A stretch of DNA of 64,000 nt from positions 1 through 64,000 of the forward strand of contig JAJFFN010000035.1 in NCBI GenBank assembly GCA_021776635.1. Reading direction: 5' to 3'. The position numbers and the translations under genes are program-made. The notes beneath the pieces were generated by a model. That model was given only the letters and a program-made list of their open reading frames with translations. It ran no database searches and had not been told where the DNA came from. Below are positions 54,880-62,137 of the stretch, in pieces (within the stretch, counting starts at the first letter, position 1; every line of letters starts with the position of its first letter). This DNA is from Robiginitomaculum sp. (GTDB lineage: Bacteria; Pseudomonadota; Alphaproteobacteria; Caulobacterales; Maricaulaceae).

Positions 54880-56790
54880 TTGGAGATAGACAAGCCAAAT
54901 AAAGAGGAATTAGAAAAATTGAAACAAACCACCAAACATTATGATGTAATAGTTATAGGCGGCGGACATGCAGGTTGTGAAGCAGCAAGCGCTGCTGCGA
55001 GAGCGGGTGCGCTGACTTTGCTGTTAACACATAAAACCGAGACTATTGGAGAAATGTCCTGCAATCCGGCTATTGGCGGGCTTGGCAAGGGCCATTTGGT
55101 GCGAGAAATAGACGCTTTAGGTGGGGAAATGGCGAGGGTAGCAGACGCATCTGGTATTCAATTTCGTCTTCTTAATCGCTCCAAAGGCCCAGCCGTTAGG
55201 GGCCCACGTACACAATCTGACCGCGGTTTATATAAAAAAAACATGCAAAAATCCATGTTTTCACTTCAAAACTTGTGCATAAAAGCCGCTGCCGTAGTTG
55301 ATTTAATAGTTAAAAATGATGTTCTTACAGGGGTTGTAACGGAAGACGGCAAAGAGTGGTATGCACCAAGAATAGTTTTAACCACAGGTACGTTTTTGAA
55401 AGGCATGATCCACATAGGTGATAAAAGGCTTCCTGCTGGACGGGCAGGAGAGAAAGCGGCTATTGGGTTGTCTGAACGTTTATACAATAGTGGTTTTAAC
55501 ATGGGTCGCTTGAAAACGGGTACACCAGCTCGTATTGCATATGATAGTATTAATTGGCCGGCTTTGCAGTTGCAAGAGCCTGATGAAAACCCCGTACCGT
55601 TTTCATTTATGACAGAAAAAATAACCGTGCCGCAAATTTCATGCGGGATTACATTTACCAACAGCAAAACCCATAAAATAATCGCAAAAAACCTAGAAAA
55701 ATCAGCGATAAACGCAGGGCACATATCTGGTCGTGGACCGCGATATTGCCCTTCAATAGAGGACAAGATTAACCGTTTTGCTGACCGCGATAAGCATCAG
55801 ATATTCTTGGAGCCAGAAGGCTTGCCAGGGACCCCAGACGGAGATGTAATATATCCAAACGGTATTTCTACTTCTTTACCCGAAGAAGTCCAATTGGCCT
55901 TTTTAAAAACCATAAAGGGACTGGAAAATGTAGAAGTTCGCCGTTACGGATATGCTATAGAATATGATTATGTAGACCCCAGAGAGTTAAGGGCGACATT
56001 GGAAACACGCAAAATACCAGGACTTTATCTTGCGGGTCAAATCAACGGCACAACAGGATATGAAGAGGCGGCAGCACAAGGATTAATGGCAGGTGTAAAT
56101 GCCGCTTTGGCGTGTGCTGGTAAAGAGCCGTTTATACTTGATCGTTCCCAAGCTTATATAGGCGTAATGATAGACGATCTTATTACAAAAGGTGTTAGTG
56201 AACCATATAGGATGTTTACTAGCCGTGCAGAATATCGTTTGTCACTACGCGCGGATAATGCTGACCAGCGCTTAACACTATTAGCCCAAAAACTGGGCAT
56301 CATAAACAAAGACCGCAAGCAAGTTTTTGCCGTTAAAATGAAAACTTTAGATGCAGCCCGAAAGTTAGCCTCCTCCCTCTCTAAGACCCCAAACGAACTA
56401 AAAGCATTGGGTATTAAGGTAACCGAAGATGGCGTGCGCCGTACATTATTGGATTTGCTGGCATATCCAAAAACTACAATAGAAACTTTATTGCCGGTCT
56501 GGCCAGAACTTGCGGATCTGAACGAAAGCACGAAAACAGCGTTGGAAGCGGACGCATTGTACGCCGGATATATTGAACGACAAGCGCGCGATATAGCGGC
56601 GTTTAAACGAGACGAAGGCTTGCGGTTACCAGAAAACATTGATTATTCAGCTATTGGCGGGATATCCAATGAAGTGCGCGAAAAACTCATTTCGGTTCGC
56701 CCAGCAACATTGGGCCAAGCAGCGCGAATGGAGGGTGTGACACCTGGTGCGTTGTCATCTGTACTTGCTTATATGAAGCGGAGTGCATAG
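54880..56790 (+). CDS. mnmG: tRNA uridine 5-carboxymethylaminomethyl modification enzyme
   Basis: 636 residues, FAD-binding [21 protein letters not shown] near residue 23, [22 protein letters not shown], and [22 protein letters not shown]. It forms a complex with MnmE. The start is uncertain: the given TTG at 54880 has no strong RBS, a second TTG at 54919 lies downstream of AGAGGA, and an ATG at 54864 is out of frame. In-frame TGA at 54865 excludes a longer protein. Confidence 0.94.
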   Translation: MEIDKPNKEELEKLKQTTKHYDVIVIGGGHAGCEAASAAARAGALTLLLTHKTETIGEMSCNPAIGGLGKGHLVREIDALGGEMARVADASGIQFRLLNRSKGPAVRGPRTQSDRGLYKKNMQKSMFSLQNLCIKAAAVVDLIVKNDVLTGVVTEDGKEWYAPRIVLTTGTFLKGMIHIGDKRLPAGRAGEKAAIGLSERLYNSGFNMGRLKTGTPARIAYDSINWPALQLQEPDENPVPFSFMTEKITVPQISCGITFTNSKTHKIIAKNLEKSAINAGHISGRGPRYCPSIEDKINRFADRDKHQIFLEPEGLPGTPDGDVIYPNGISTSLPEEVQLAFLKTIKGLENVEVRRYGYAIEYDYVDPRELRATLETRKIPGLYLAGQINGTTGYEEAAAQGLMAGVNAALACAGKEPFILDRSQAYIGVMIDDLITKGVSEPYRMFTSRAEYRLSLRADNADQRLTLLAQKLGIINKDRKQVFAVKMKTLDAARKLASSLSKTPNELKALGIKVTEDGVRRTLLDLLAYPKTTIETLLPVWPELADLNESTKTALEADALYAGYIERQARDIAAFKRDEGLRLPENIDYSAIGGISNEVREKLISVRPATLGQAARMEGVTPGALSSVLAYMKRSA

Positions 56791-57434
56791 TGGACGCAAA
56801 GCAGTTTCAAAAACATACAAAGATATCAAATGAAAAATTGGAAATGTTGAAAATATGGCAAAACCTGCTAGCCCATTGGAATAAAAGGATTAATTTAGTA
56901 GCAAATTCAACAATTTACGATTTTTGGTTGCGTCATGCACTGGATTCGTGGCAAATTGTGGAGCGTCTTCCTAAGGAGTGCATAAGAATATTAGATATGG
57001 GCTCAGGAGCAGGGTTTCCAGGCTTGGCGTTGGGGATTGCTCTTAAAAACAAACCCGGTACGAAAATAGTGTTGGTTGAGGCAAATGGTAAAAAGTGTAA
57101 TTTCCTGCGAACGGTTATTCGCGAACTTGATCTGCCAGCCATTGCAATCCAAACTCGTATAGAAAACTACGAACCTGATAAAACAGAAGCAGGTTTTGAT
57201 GTAATTACAGCCCGTGCTTTCGCGCCTTTGTCAAAATTAATGGAATACAGCCAGCCGTTTTGGACCAATAAAACAACGGCAATTTTCCCAAAAGGCGAAA
57301 GTTGGGCAGATGAAGTAGAAAACGCCAAGAATATTTTCAGTTTTGACTTAACCACAACCCCAAGCCAAACTAGCGAAAGAGCAACGTTATTGGAAATTAC
57401 AAATACAAAAATACACAATGAGCATTTAAAATGA
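56790..57434 (+). CDS. rsmG: 16S rRNA (guanine-527-N7)-methyltransferase
   Basis: 214 residues with SAM-binding ILDMGSGAGFPGLALGIAL (about 66-84), VEANGKKCNFLRTV and ITARAFAPLSKLMEY. The GTG start shares a base with the mnmG stop (TAGTG), so translation is coupled. It methylates G527 in the decoding region. Confidence 0.95.
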   Translation: MDAKQFQKHTKISNEKLEMLKIWQNLLAHWNKRINLVANSTIYDFWLRHALDSWQIVERLPKECIRILDMGSGAGFPGLALGIALKNKPGTKIVLVEANGKKCNFLRTVIRELDLPAIAIQTRIENYEPDKTEAGFDVITARAFAPLSKLMEYSQPFWTNKTTAIFPKGESWADEVENAKNIFSFDLTTTPSQTSERATLLEITNTKIHNEHLK

Positions 57435-57580
57435 GAGAAGAGCATATTGTTGAAAATATGGCGCAAATGCAAAAGGTTAACGCGACGGCTGTGACGATCG
57501 ATTTAATGCCAAAAAAGATACGAAAAACACATATAAATACTACACCCTCTATGTCCAGTAATCAGGAAACGTCCTTATGA
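57431..57580 (+). CDS. Small ORF bridging rsmG and parA
   Basis: 49 codons, ATG at 57431 overlapping the rsmG stop as ATGA and ending in a TGA that overlaps the parA ATG, again as ATGA. Its frame differs from parA (offset 2), so it is not an N-terminal extension. The encoded peptide starts MREEHIVENMAQMQ and contains a basic patch (PKKIRKTH). No homologue recognised. The 4-nt overlaps at both ends suggest translational coupling, but chance is possible at this length. Confidence 0.4.
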   Translation: MREEHIVENMAQMQKVNATAVTIDLMPKKIRKTHINTTPSMSSNQETSL

Positions 57581-58377
57581 CCCGTACAATTGCCATTGTG
57601 AACCAAAAAGGCGGTGTTGGTAAAACAACCACGTCTATCAATTTAGCTGCGGCATTGGCTAAATTAAACCAAAAGGTATTATTAGTAGACCTTGATCCCC
57701 AAGGCAATGCCACAACTGGGCTTGGTAAACAAAAAGGCGTGACAAATGTTACGCTTTATGATGTCATCGTGGAAGGTGCCGCATTATCAGATACGGTGAT
57801 ATCTACGGATGTCTCAGGGTTGGTTTTGGTGCCGTCTGATGTGGACATGTCTGGCGCAGAACTTGCCATAGGCAATGAAGCTGGTCGCACAACGCGGCTT
57901 AAATCTGCTCTTAACGACTATCTTGCTGCGTGCGTACCGTCGCCGGATTATGTGCTGATTGATTGTCCGCCCGCACTAGGCCTTTTGACGGTTAATGCGC
58001 TATCGGCGGCGCGTTCGGTATTGGTGCCTTTGCAGTGCGAGTTTTATGCGCTGGAGGGGTTATCGCAACTCCTTAAAACTATAGAAGTTGCCAAAGCTTC
58101 CGTTAATCCAGGTCTTGTTATCGATGGGGTGATGCTAACTATGTATGATGCCCGCAACAGATTGTCAGACAATGTAGCCGCCGATGTTCGTAAGCATTTA
58201 GGTCGTGCAGTACTGGACACAATAATCCCGCGAAATGTACGGATTGCCGAAGCCCCAAGCTTTGGCAAGCCTGTTATGGATTACGATCCAAATTGTAAAG
58301 GAGCGCTCGCCTATGGGGCGTTGGCACAAGAGTTGTTAAAACGGCACGGCAAGATAAAGGAGAAACGTGATGAGTAA
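57577..58377 (+). CDS. parA: Chromosome-partitioning ATPase ParA
   Basis: 266 residues; deviant Walker A KGGVGKTTTSINLAAAL (11-27), Walker A' DLDPQGNATTGLG, and Walker B VLIDCPPALGLLTVNAL. It drives segregation of origins by interacting with ParB bound at parS. Forms an operon with parB, overlapping it by 8 nt. Confidence 0.97.
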   Translation: MTRTIAIVNQKGGVGKTTTSINLAAALAKLNQKVLLVDLDPQGNATTGLGKQKGVTNVTLYDVIVEGAALSDTVISTDVSGLVLVPSDVDMSGAELAIGNEAGRTTRLKSALNDYLAACVPSPDYVLIDCPPALGLLTVNALSAARSVLVPLQCEFYALEGLSQLLKTIEVAKASVNPGLVIDGVMLTMYDARNRLSDNVAADVRKHLGRAVLDTIIPRNVRIAEAPSFGKPVMDYDPNCKGALAYGALAQELLKRHGKIKEKRDE

Positions 58378-59359
58378 AAAACCTGTATCAAAACTAGGAA
58401 GAGGTTTATCAGCGCTAATGGCCGACATTGTTGTGCCTGAAATGGACGGGGAAAAGACCAACCCAGATACAAAATTGGCTAAAAAAACCACAAAGAAAAA
58501 AGCGAAACCAGATACAAATAAAGCAAAACCAACCAATATAAATAAAAGTGAGCCTTGGAGAGGTAGCACAGAAATTCCAATTGATAAATTGGAACGCAAC
58601 CCGTCGCAGCCCAGACGAAATTTTAATAAGAAAAAACTGGAAGAACTTACTAACTCTATACGGCAAAACGGTGTCTTGCAGCCAATCCTGGTACGACCAC
58701 TCCCTGCCAGTTATGGCAGTAAAGGAAAACGCATAGACAACCGTTACCAGATAGTTGCTGGCGAGCGTCGCTGGCACGCAGCCCAAGCGGCAGGTTTGGA
58801 AACAATACCAGCGCTTCGACGCGAGCTTTCTGATCAAGAGGTTTTGGAAATAGGCGTCATTGAAAATGTCCAGCGTGCAGATTTAAATCCTCTTGAAGAA
58901 GCCCATGCTTACAATGATTTGGTCAAACAATTTGGCCGCAAGCAAGCCGAAATTGCTAAAGTCACAGGCAAAAGCCGTTCGCACATTGCCAACTGTATGC
59001 GGTTGTTAAACCTACCGTCACTAGCCCAAGACTATTTAGAAGACGGAAAAATAACGGCGGGCCATGCGCGGGCAATTCTTGCCGCCCACGACCCACAAGC
59101 CCTAACAGAAGCAATAGTCAAAGACGGACTTTCAGTGCGCGCTGCTGAAAAATGGGTGCGGGCACTATCCAAAGCAAAAGGTACACAACCAAGACAAGAA
59201 ACCAAGGATGCGAACATCAATTTTATAGAGAGAAAATTGTCTCAACACCTTGGTATGGACGTCAATATCATCCATAAAAATCCAGGCGGGACACTTACGG
59301 TCAAATATAAATCAATGGACCAGTTCGACGATCTGGTTAAGCGAATACGGCAAAGCTAA
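58370..59359 (+). CDS. parB: Chromosome-partitioning protein ParB
   Basis: 329 residues from the ATG at 58370 (AGGAGA upstream). The N-terminal LGRGLSALMADI is the ParA-stimulating peptide. RNPSQPRRNF and GERRWHAAQAAG form the CTP-binding domain, an HTH follows (GRKQAEIAKVTGKSRSHIANCMRLLNL), and the C-terminus dimerises. A Lys-rich linker of about 40 residues (40-80) is longer than usual. It binds the two parS sites 4 kb upstream. Confidence 0.97.
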   Translation: MSKKPVSKLGRGLSALMADIVVPEMDGEKTNPDTKLAKKTTKKKAKPDTNKAKPTNINKSEPWRGSTEIPIDKLERNPSQPRRNFNKKKLEELTNSIRQNGVLQPILVRPLPASYGSKGKRIDNRYQIVAGERRWHAAQAAGLETIPALRRELSDQEVLEIGVIENVQRADLNPLEEAHAYNDLVKQFGRKQAEIAKVTGKSRSHIANCMRLLNLPSLAQDYLEDGKITAGHARAILAAHDPQALTEAIVKDGLSVRAAEKWVRALSKAKGTQPRQETKDANINFIERKLSQHLGMDVNIIHKNPGGTLTVKYKSMDQFDDLVKRIRQS

Positions 59360-59362
59360 CCC

Positions 59363-59629
59363 ATGAACGCCAAGCAAAAAACACCTGCTAAAAGTACAAG
59401 CAAAAAAACGCAAAAGAAAACACCTTTGTTTCGCGCGGAAGCTATCCGCCACCGCACCCGCGCCTTGTTCGGCGATGTTGTTTTGGCTGCACCACTAAGC
59501 ACTTGGCTAATCACCGGGCTCTTAGCAGTAATTATTGTCGGGCTATTCATGGTTGGTTTTTTTGGCACTGTGCAAGTTGACAATGAAAACATTTCAATTT
59601 GGCGTTGGTTGTGGGGCGGTGAGAAATGA
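59363..59629 (+). CDS. Mini-HlyD: N-terminal membrane-anchor fragment of a membrane-fusion-protein-like protein
   Basis: 88 residues. A basic Lys/Thr-rich cytoplasmic tail leads to LFRAEAIRHRTRALFGDVVLAAPLSTW, which resembles the cytoplasmic start of bacteriocin-exporter HlyD proteins (LFRxEALxxxxxxWLGxxxLxxPLS), then one membrane span (LITGLLAVIIVGLFMVGFFG) and only about 20 periplasmic residues. Full-length HlyD proteins have about 350 more residues of hairpin and barrel that reach the outer-membrane channel. The stop overlaps the exporter ATG (ATGA). RBS is weak. It starts 3 nt after parB. It could be a degenerate adaptor or a dedicated small subunit. Confidence 0.7.
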   Translation: MNAKQKTPAKSTSKKTQKKTPLFRAEAIRHRTRALFGDVVLAAPLSTWLITGLLAVIIVGLFMVGFFGTVQVDNENISIWRWLWGGEK

Positions 59630-61710
59630 ACATGTTTAACCAGCAAAAACTTCCCACTGTGTTGCAAACGGAAGCAACCGAGTGCGGAATAGCATGTTTG
59701 GTGATGATAGCTCGATATCATGGTCACGACATTGATTTAAACACGCTACGAAAAACGGCATCAGTGTCCCTTAAAGGTGCCAACCTAAAACAAGTTATGG
59801 CAACCGCAGCTACTCTGCAATTATCAACAAGACCTTTACGGGTAGAACTTGACCAGATGGAAAAAGTACAAACGCCCGCAATTTTGCATTGGGACCTCAA
59901 TCATTTTGTAGTTTTAAAGAAAATAGCAAATGGCAAAGTACATTTTATAGATCCAGGGCGCGGCCTTAGGGTTATGGCGCTAGAAAAAGTCTCGGATCAT
60001 TTTTCAGGGGTCGTATTAGAGCTGGCGCCAGCAGCCGATTTCAATCTACTTGAAAACAGACTTCGCCCCCGTTTACGCGATCTATGGAGCCGTCTTGTTG
60101 GCATGAAGCGGGCAATTTTTCAAACATTGACCTTGTCCGCTATTTTACAAATAATCGCTTTAACGGCGCCGTTTTATTTACAATTAGTTGTGGACCGTGC
60201 AATTGGACCAAACGTTGGTTCTGGTGATTTAAGCTTATTATTTGCGTTACTTGTTGGTTTTGGCGGACTAGTGGTAATCCGAGCTGTTTCAGAAGCGATA
60301 CGAGGTTGGGCCATACTTGTTTACGGCAATCAAATTAGTTTTCAGATGATCGGCAATGTTTTTAGACATCTGATACGCTTGCCGACAAGTTGGTTTGAAA
60401 AGCGTCATGTGGGCGACATTATCTCGCGCATAGGCTCAGCTCGGCCCATTCAGGAAGCTTTGACAGAAAGCGTTGTTGCCATAGTTCTTGATGGGTTTAT
60501 GGCCGTTTTTACTTTGGTCATAATGTTTATTTATGCCCCTTTATTGGCTTGGGTTGTGCTTGGCCTCACTGCATTGTTGGTTATGACAACTTTGTTGATA
60601 TACCCACAACTAAAACGGACAGAAGAAGAAGCAATTGTCACAAAAGCAATTGAAAACACCCATGTTATAGAAAGTATCCGCGCGGCGACAATTGTTAAAT
60701 TGTTTGGCCGAGAAGCGGCGCGAGAAGCAGCGTGGCGTAACCTTTTTGCAGACACAATCAACGCCGCAACAAGCCACGGGAAATATTTAGTGTTGCAAAA
60801 GTTTTTCGAAACACTTCTTATGGGCGGACAGATAGTCATTACTGTTTATCTTGGTGCAAAACTAATAATAACCACCCCCAACGTATTTTCTATCGGTATG
60901 CTGTTTGCTTTTTTGGGCTACCAACAACACTTTACGGAAAGTGTAAAAAAACTGCTGAGCGAAGGAATAAAAACCTCTCTTTTGTCGCTGCACCTTGATA
61001 GGTTAGCTGATATTGTATATGAAAAGACAGAATTAATACAAACAACCAAAGACGGACATATTATTGCAGGCGGGGGAATATCTGTAATAAATATCAGCTT
61101 TAAATATTCAGACAATGACCCTTGGGTGCTCAAGGACCTCAATTTAGAAATCCCCGCAGGCAAGATGACAACAATTACAGGTCTAAGCGGGGGCGGAAAA
61201 ACAACCCTAATGAAGCTATTACTCGGGCTTTACGCGCCAACGAGCGGCCAAATAAAAATCGACGGAGAACCACTAACTGACATAGGTATGGAAAACTGGC
61301 GAGAGCAAATAGGAGTTGTGATGCAAGACGACCAGTTATTGTCCGGCACTATAGCTGATAACATTAGTTTTTTTGATCCGCAAATAGACATGCAAAAGGT
61401 TTACCGTGCAGCAATGGCGGCACAAATTCACGACGAAATCGTAGCAATTCCCATGCATTATTTGTCTATGGTCGGGGATATGGGCAGCGTGCTATCTGGT
61501 GGACAGAAACAAAGGGTATTGCTGGCGCGCGCACTTTACCACGACCCCAAAATATTGTTTTTAGATGAAGGAACGGCGAACCTCGACGCGCAGACGGAAG
61601 AAAAAATCGCAGATGTGTTAGGGGATATGACCATAACCCGAATAGTTGTGGCCCATAGACAACAACTCATTAAGCGTGCAGATGAAAATTACACCCTCGA
61701 ACGATTGTAA
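59626..61710 (+). CDS. Peptidase-containing ABC transporter (C39, double-glycine peptide exporter)
   Basis: 694 residues. The N-terminal C39 protease has an intact catalytic set: Gln14 (oxyanion), Cys20 in TEATECGIACL, His93 in LNHFVVL and Asp109 in FIDPGRG. The membrane domain (about 160-430) is a type-I exporter half with LYLQLVVDRAIGP. The NBD has Walker A GLSGGGKTTLMKLLLGL (about 516-532), signature LSGGQKQRVLLARAL (about 622-636) and Walker B ILFLDEGTANLD. These enzymes cut leader peptides after GG and export the core. The immediate substrate candidate is the 22-residue peptide encoded 170 bp downstream. Confidence 0.94.
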   Translation: MNMFNQQKLPTVLQTEATECGIACLVMIARYHGHDIDLNTLRKTASVSLKGANLKQVMATAATLQLSTRPLRVELDQMEKVQTPAILHWDLNHFVVLKKIANGKVHFIDPGRGLRVMALEKVSDHFSGVVLELAPAADFNLLENRLRPRLRDLWSRLVGMKRAIFQTLTLSAILQIIALTAPFYLQLVVDRAIGPNVGSGDLSLLFALLVGFGGLVVIRAVSEAIRGWAILVYGNQISFQMIGNVFRHLIRLPTSWFEKRHVGDIISRIGSARPIQEALTESVVAIVLDGFMAVFTLVIMFIYAPLLAWVVLGLTALLVMTTLLIYPQLKRTEEEAIVTKAIENTHVIESIRAATIVKLFGREAAREAAWRNLFADTINAATSHGKYLVLQKFFETLLMGGQIVITVYLGAKLIITTPNVFSIGMLFAFLGYQQHFTESVKKLLSEGIKTSLLSLHLDRLADIVYEKTELIQTTKDGHIIAGGGISVINISFKYSDNDPWVLKDLNLEIPAGKMTTITGLSGGGKTTLMKLLLGLYAPTSGQIKIDGEPLTDIGMENWREQIGVVMQDDQLLSGTIADNISFFDPQIDMQKVYRAAMAAQIHDEIVAIPMHYLSMVGDMGSVLSGGQKQRVLLARALYHDPKILFLDEGTANLDAQTEEKIADVLGDMTITRIVVAHRQQLIKRADENYTLERL

Positions 61711-61880
61711 AAACCTCGGTTTTATGGGCATAAATTATGGTTAATGCTAAAATGTAGTTTTTCTGAACTAAACCATTGATTTATAATTATTAATTCTATA
61801 GTAACTTTAATAAGTAAGGACTTGTTTACCAATTCTGCTAAGGAAATCTTTACTTTAACTTTAAACTTGGGGATTTCATT

Positions 61881-61949
61881 ATGCGTGAACTTACCACTGA
61901 AGAACTAGAAATCGTAACAGGCGGTGTTCCGATTGTTATCAGAAATTAG
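61881..61949 (+). CDS. Double-glycine leader micropeptide (exporter substrate, 7-residue core)
   Basis: A 22-codon gene with RBS GGGGA 8 nt upstream of its ATG. The leader is MRELTTEELEIVTGG and the core is VPIVIRN. Every consensus position for C39 substrates is met: Leu at -12, Thr at -11, Glu at -8, Leu at -7, Val at -4, Gly at -2 and -1. The predicted product is a hydrophobic heptapeptide with one Arg and no Cys. This is far shorter than bacteriocins and resembles a signalling pheromone in size. It lies between the exporter and a sensor kinase and is followed by a terminator-like hairpin. Whether it is translated is unproven. Confidence 0.78.
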   Translation: MRELTTEELEIVTGGVPIVIRN

Positions 61950-61970
61950 AATAAATAAAAACAACAAGTG

Positions 61971-61979
61971 TGTGGATAA
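61971..61979 (-). promoter_or_regulatory. Perfect consensus DnaA box
   Basis: TGTGGATAA, exact reverse complement of TTATCCACA, 22 nt after the micropeptide stop and abutting the terminator stem. An isolated box may be fortuitous or may tie expression to DnaA. Confidence 0.45.
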
Positions 61980-62010
61980 CCCGTCGCTCTAGCGTTCGGG
62001 TTTTGTTGTA
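61978..62010 (+). terminator. Terminator-like hairpin after the micropeptide gene
   Basis: AACCCG (61978-61983) pairs with CGGGTT (61997-62002), with an inner CGCT/AGCG stem (61985-61988/61991-61994) and a T-rich tail. It would end or attenuate the peptide transcript before the kinase gene, letting the peptide be made in excess over the sensor. Confidence 0.65.
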
Positions 62011-62137
62011 TTTGGGTTTAGATAAACTGGTGCGTTTTATCTCGATTAGCAATTCTCGCTATTGCAACGCTACATTTGTAAGAAAAGTAGGAAAATCCTA
62101 ACGGTTTCATGCTCTGTTGCTTAAAACAGAGGAAAGC

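Noticed and set aside
54864-54902. ATG at 54864 as start of mnmG
   Set aside because: It is out of frame with MnmG and hits a stop after 12 codons; a frameshift or sequencing error there cannot be excluded, but the in-frame TTG starts are adequate.
61710-61723. Hairpin AAAACC/GGTTTT after the exporter as a terminator
   Set aside because: Stem is almost all A/T with a tiny loop; too weak to call.
61776-61802. Promoter for the micropeptide gene (TTGATT with TATAGT)
   Set aside because: Spacer is only 15 bp and the distance to the gene is long; plausible but unsupported.
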